DNA of 6,781 bases from Anaerolineales bacterium UBA7227 (GTDB taxonomy: Bacteria; Chloroflexota; Anaerolineae; Anaerolineales; Villigracilaceae), in NCBI GenBank assembly GCA_002473085.1, contig DKTP01000127.1, forward strand, positions 1-6,781, given 5' to 3'. Below are positions 5,074 through 6,781 of this stretch, piece after piece (the first letter of the stretch is position 1; each line of letters begins with the position of its first letter). The position numbers and the translations under genes were made by a program. The notes under the pieces were generated by a model. That model was given only the letters and a program-made list of their open reading frames with translations. It did no database searches and had not been told where the DNA came from.

Positions 5074-6585
5074 ATGAAACCAGAAAAGAAACTTGCCCAA
5101 CTCAAAGCCCTGCTCGCCGAAGCCGGCGACCTCAACCAGGCCACAGCCGTCCTCAGCTGGGACCAGGCCACCTACATGCCCGCAGGCGGCGCGCCCGCCC
5201 GCGGACGTCAAATGGCGACGCTCGCGAAAGTGGCGCAGGAAAAATTCACCGACAAAAAGATCGGCAGACTGCTCGACGACCTCCGTCCCTACGAAGAAAG
5301 CCTGCCCTACGACTCGGACGACGCCTCCCTCCTCCGTGTGACGCGGCGCGACTACGAACGCGCCCTCAAAGTCCCGCCCAATTTCCTCGCCGAACTCAAC
5401 ATCCACGGCGCGGAGACGTACCAACTCTGGACCCAGGCGCGTCCCGCCAACGACTTCGCCCGCGTCCGCCCGAACCTCGAGCGGACTCTCGACCTCAGCC
5501 GCCGCCTCGCCGACTTCTTCCCCGGCTACGAGCACATCGCCGACCCGCTCATTGACTTCGCCGATTACGGGATGAAGGCCGCCTCCGTCCGCGCCCTGTT
5601 CGCGGAGTTGCGCGCCGAGCTCGTCCCCATCGTCAAAGCCGTCACGTCGCAGCCTCCCGCGGACGATTCCTGCCTGCGCAAGCATTATCCCGAAGCGGAG
5701 CAACTTAAATTCGGCGAATACATCGTCCGCCAACTCGGCTACGATTTTAAGCGCGGCCGCGTGGACAAGACCCACCATCCCTTTATGACCTCGTTCTCCA
5801 TCGGCGACGTCCGCATCACCACGCGCGTCAAGGAGAATTTCCTCGGCGAGACGCTGTTCAGCAACATCCACGAAGCGGGGCACGCCATGTACGAACAGGG
5901 CAACGATCCCGTCCACGAGGGGACCCCGCTGGCGGGTGGGACGAGCGCAGGCGTCCACGAGAGTCAGTCGCGGCTGTGGGAAAACATCGTCGGGCGCAGC
6001 CGCGAGGCGTGGGAGTATTTCTATCCCAAACTCCAGGCGCAGTTCCCCGACCAGCTCAAGGGCGTCCCGCTCGACGAATTCCACCGCGCCATCAACAAAG
6101 TGGAGAAGTCGCTCATCCGTACCGACGCCGACGAGGTGACTTATAACCTGCACGTGATGCTCCGCTTCGACTTCGAACTGCAACTGCTGGAGGGGACTCT
6201 CTCCGTCCGCGACCTGCCCGAAGCCTGGCATGAACGCTTCGAGTCTGACCTCGGAATCGTCCCGCCCAACGACAGCGACGGCGCCCTCCAGGACGTGCAT
6301 TGGTACGTCGGGATCGTCGGCGGCGCGTTCCAGGGCTACACCCTCGGCAACGTGATGAGCGCGTTGTTCTACAACGCGGCGCTCAAGGCGCATCCCGAAA
6401 TCCCAGACGAAATGCGGCAGGGAAAATTCGAGACTCTGCACAACTGGCTCATTCAAAACATCTACCGCCACGGACGCAAGTACGCCGCGTCCGAACTGGT
6501 CGAGCGCGTCACCGGCGGCGGGTTGACCATCCAGCCGTATATCCAATATCTCAAGAGCAAGTACGACAAGTTGTATAGTCTGTAG
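5074..6585 (+). CDS. M32 family metallocarboxypeptidase (carboxypeptidase Taq type)
   Basis: This cytoplasmic zinc carboxypeptidase removes C-terminal residues from peptides, a role in protein or peptide turnover. At 503 aa it is full length for the family. The signature HEAGH lies at residues 266-270 (zinc ligands His266 and His270, catalytic Glu267). The third ligand is Glu296 in HESQSR, followed by LWEN, and the conserved HPF is at 235-237 with DVRITTRV shortly after. The N-terminus (LNQATAVLSWDQATYMPAGGAPARGRQ, in part) is typical. ATG 5074 has GAGG five bases upstream (5065-5068). TAAAAT at 5027-5032 is a possible -10 box with no clear -35. The gene stands alone: divergent from the 77-aa gene and ended by its own terminator. 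Codon use is GC-rich like valS. Long reading frames on its complement are shadows. Confidence 0.96.
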   Translation: MKPEKKLAQLKALLAEAGDLNQATAVLSWDQATYMPAGGAPARGRQMATLAKVAQEKFTDKKIGRLLDDLRPYEESLPYDSDDASLLRVTRRDYERALKVPPNFLAELNIHGAETYQLWTQARPANDFARVRPNLERTLDLSRRLADFFPGYEHIADPLIDFADYGMKAASVRALFAELRAELVPIVKAVTSQPPADDSCLRKHYPEAEQLKFGEYIVRQLGYDFKRGRVDKTHHPFMTSFSIGDVRITTRVKENFLGETLFSNIHEAGHAMYEQGNDPVHEGTPLAGGTSAGVHESQSRLWENIVGRSREAWEYFYPKLQAQFPDQLKGVPLDEFHRAINKVEKSLIRTDADEVTYNLHVMLRFDFELQLLEGTLSVRDLPEAWHERFESDLGIVPPNDSDGALQDVHWYVGIVGGAFQGYTLGNVMSALFYNAALKAHPEIPDEMRQGKFETLHNWLIQNIYRHGRKYAASELVERVTGGGLTIQPYIQYLKSKYDKLYSL

Positions 6586-6592
6586 TAACGAA

Positions 6593-6622
6593 ATGCCCCC
6601 GAAATTCGGGGGCATCGCTTTT
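6593..6622 (+). terminator. Intrinsic terminator of the carboxypeptidase gene
   Basis: A perfect stem ATGCCCCCG (6593-6601) with CGGGGGCAT (6607-6615) around the loop AAATT is followed by CGCTTTT. It starts eight bases after the stop codon. Confidence 0.9.
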
Positions 6623-6643
6623 GGAAGGCGTTTACGGAACGCA

Positions 6644-6669
6644 GTCCTAAAGGACACATCCCTACGGGA
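6644..6669. repeat. Two small tandem hairpins between convergent genes
   Basis: GTCCT/AGGAC (6644-6655) and TCCC/GGGA (6659-6669) stand next to each other, and the second covers the stop codon of the minus-strand gene. The halves are also imperfect direct repeats (CCTAAAGGACACAT and CCTACGGGACAT). There is no T-run, so a terminator role is doubtful. They may be a dispersed intergenic motif. Confidence 0.4.
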
Positions 6670-6781
6670 CATAGTACTCGACGATCAACTGCGGGCGGGA
6701 GGCGAAAGGCGCGTTCCCGCTGAACAGGCTGAGATAGTTTGCGATGGCGTTGTTGTTGTCGTCCAGTTTGAAGCGCAGGCG
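6662..6781 (-). CDS. C-terminal end of a DNRLRE/CBM96-like domain protein (partial)
   Basis: The frame is open from the window edge to the stop at 6664-6662 and gives 39 residues. Its start (RLRFKLDDNNNA) and its end (SRPQLIVEYYVP) resemble the last strands of DNRLRE-type (CBM96-like) beta-sandwich domains. These domains end with a hydrophobic strand around R-P-x-L-x-V-x-Y and sit at the C-terminus of secreted or surface proteins. GC-rich codons agree with a native gene. The gene is convergent with the carboxypeptidase. The rest of the protein, including any signal peptide or catalytic domain, is outside the window, so function cannot be stated. Confidence 0.65.
   Translation of the reverse strand, partial: RLRFKLDDNNNAIANYLSLFSGNAPFASRPQLIVEYYVP

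Noticed and set aside
4837..6672. Long 611-codon minus-strand reading frame opposite the carboxypeptidase
   Set aside because: It is a complement-strand shadow of a GC-rich gene with clear M32 motifs, and the protein has no recognisable domain and an implausible composition.

Overview
The window looks like a chromosomal segment of a Gram-type-uncertain, GC-rich bacterium, most likely a member of the Chloroflexota (Anaerolineae-like). This is an inference from the style of the valyl-tRNA synthetase, the M32 carboxypeptidase, a protein tail resembling the DNRLRE/CBM96 type, and 7-base tandem repeats inside a housekeeping gene. No rRNA, tRNA or phylogenetic marker settles it.

Layout. Positions 1-1518 hold the C-terminal 505 codons of valS (valyl-tRNA synthetase), ending at a strong hairpin terminator. 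Positions 1520-4508 are a conspicuously AT-richer block with two co-directional genes whose frames overlap at TAATG. The first encodes a GT87-like and the second an AftB/GT39-like multi-pass membrane glycosyltransferase of the GT-C superfamily. At 4509-4550 the last codons of valS appear a second time, followed at once by a second strong terminator. From 4590 on, the sequence is GC-rich again. It holds a small unrecognised minus-strand gene (77 aa) with an overlapping 32-codon reading frame behind it, a divergently transcribed M32 carboxypeptidase (5074-6585) with its own terminator, and the 3' end of a minus-strand gene whose product ends like a DNRLRE/CBM96 beta-sandwich domain.

Main observation. 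The valS 3' end is duplicated as a perfect 32-bp direct repeat (1471-1502 and 4509-4540) that brackets the two-gene block. The simplest reading is a 3,038-bp cassette inserted into the 3' end of valS. It restored a full-length synthetase with a slightly different C-terminus and a replacement terminator, and left the displaced tail (stop codon and original terminator) on the far side. That is the architecture of an integrative element using the 3' end of a conserved gene as attachment site, yet the block has no integrase or transposase, only glycosyltransferase cargo. The cargo operon has no terminator of its own and would end at the displaced valS terminator.

How the genes work together. The two cassette genes probably act together on cell-surface or lipid-linked glycans, using polyprenyl-phosphate sugars. 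valS and the peptidase are ordinary housekeeping neighbours without an evident functional link to the cassette.
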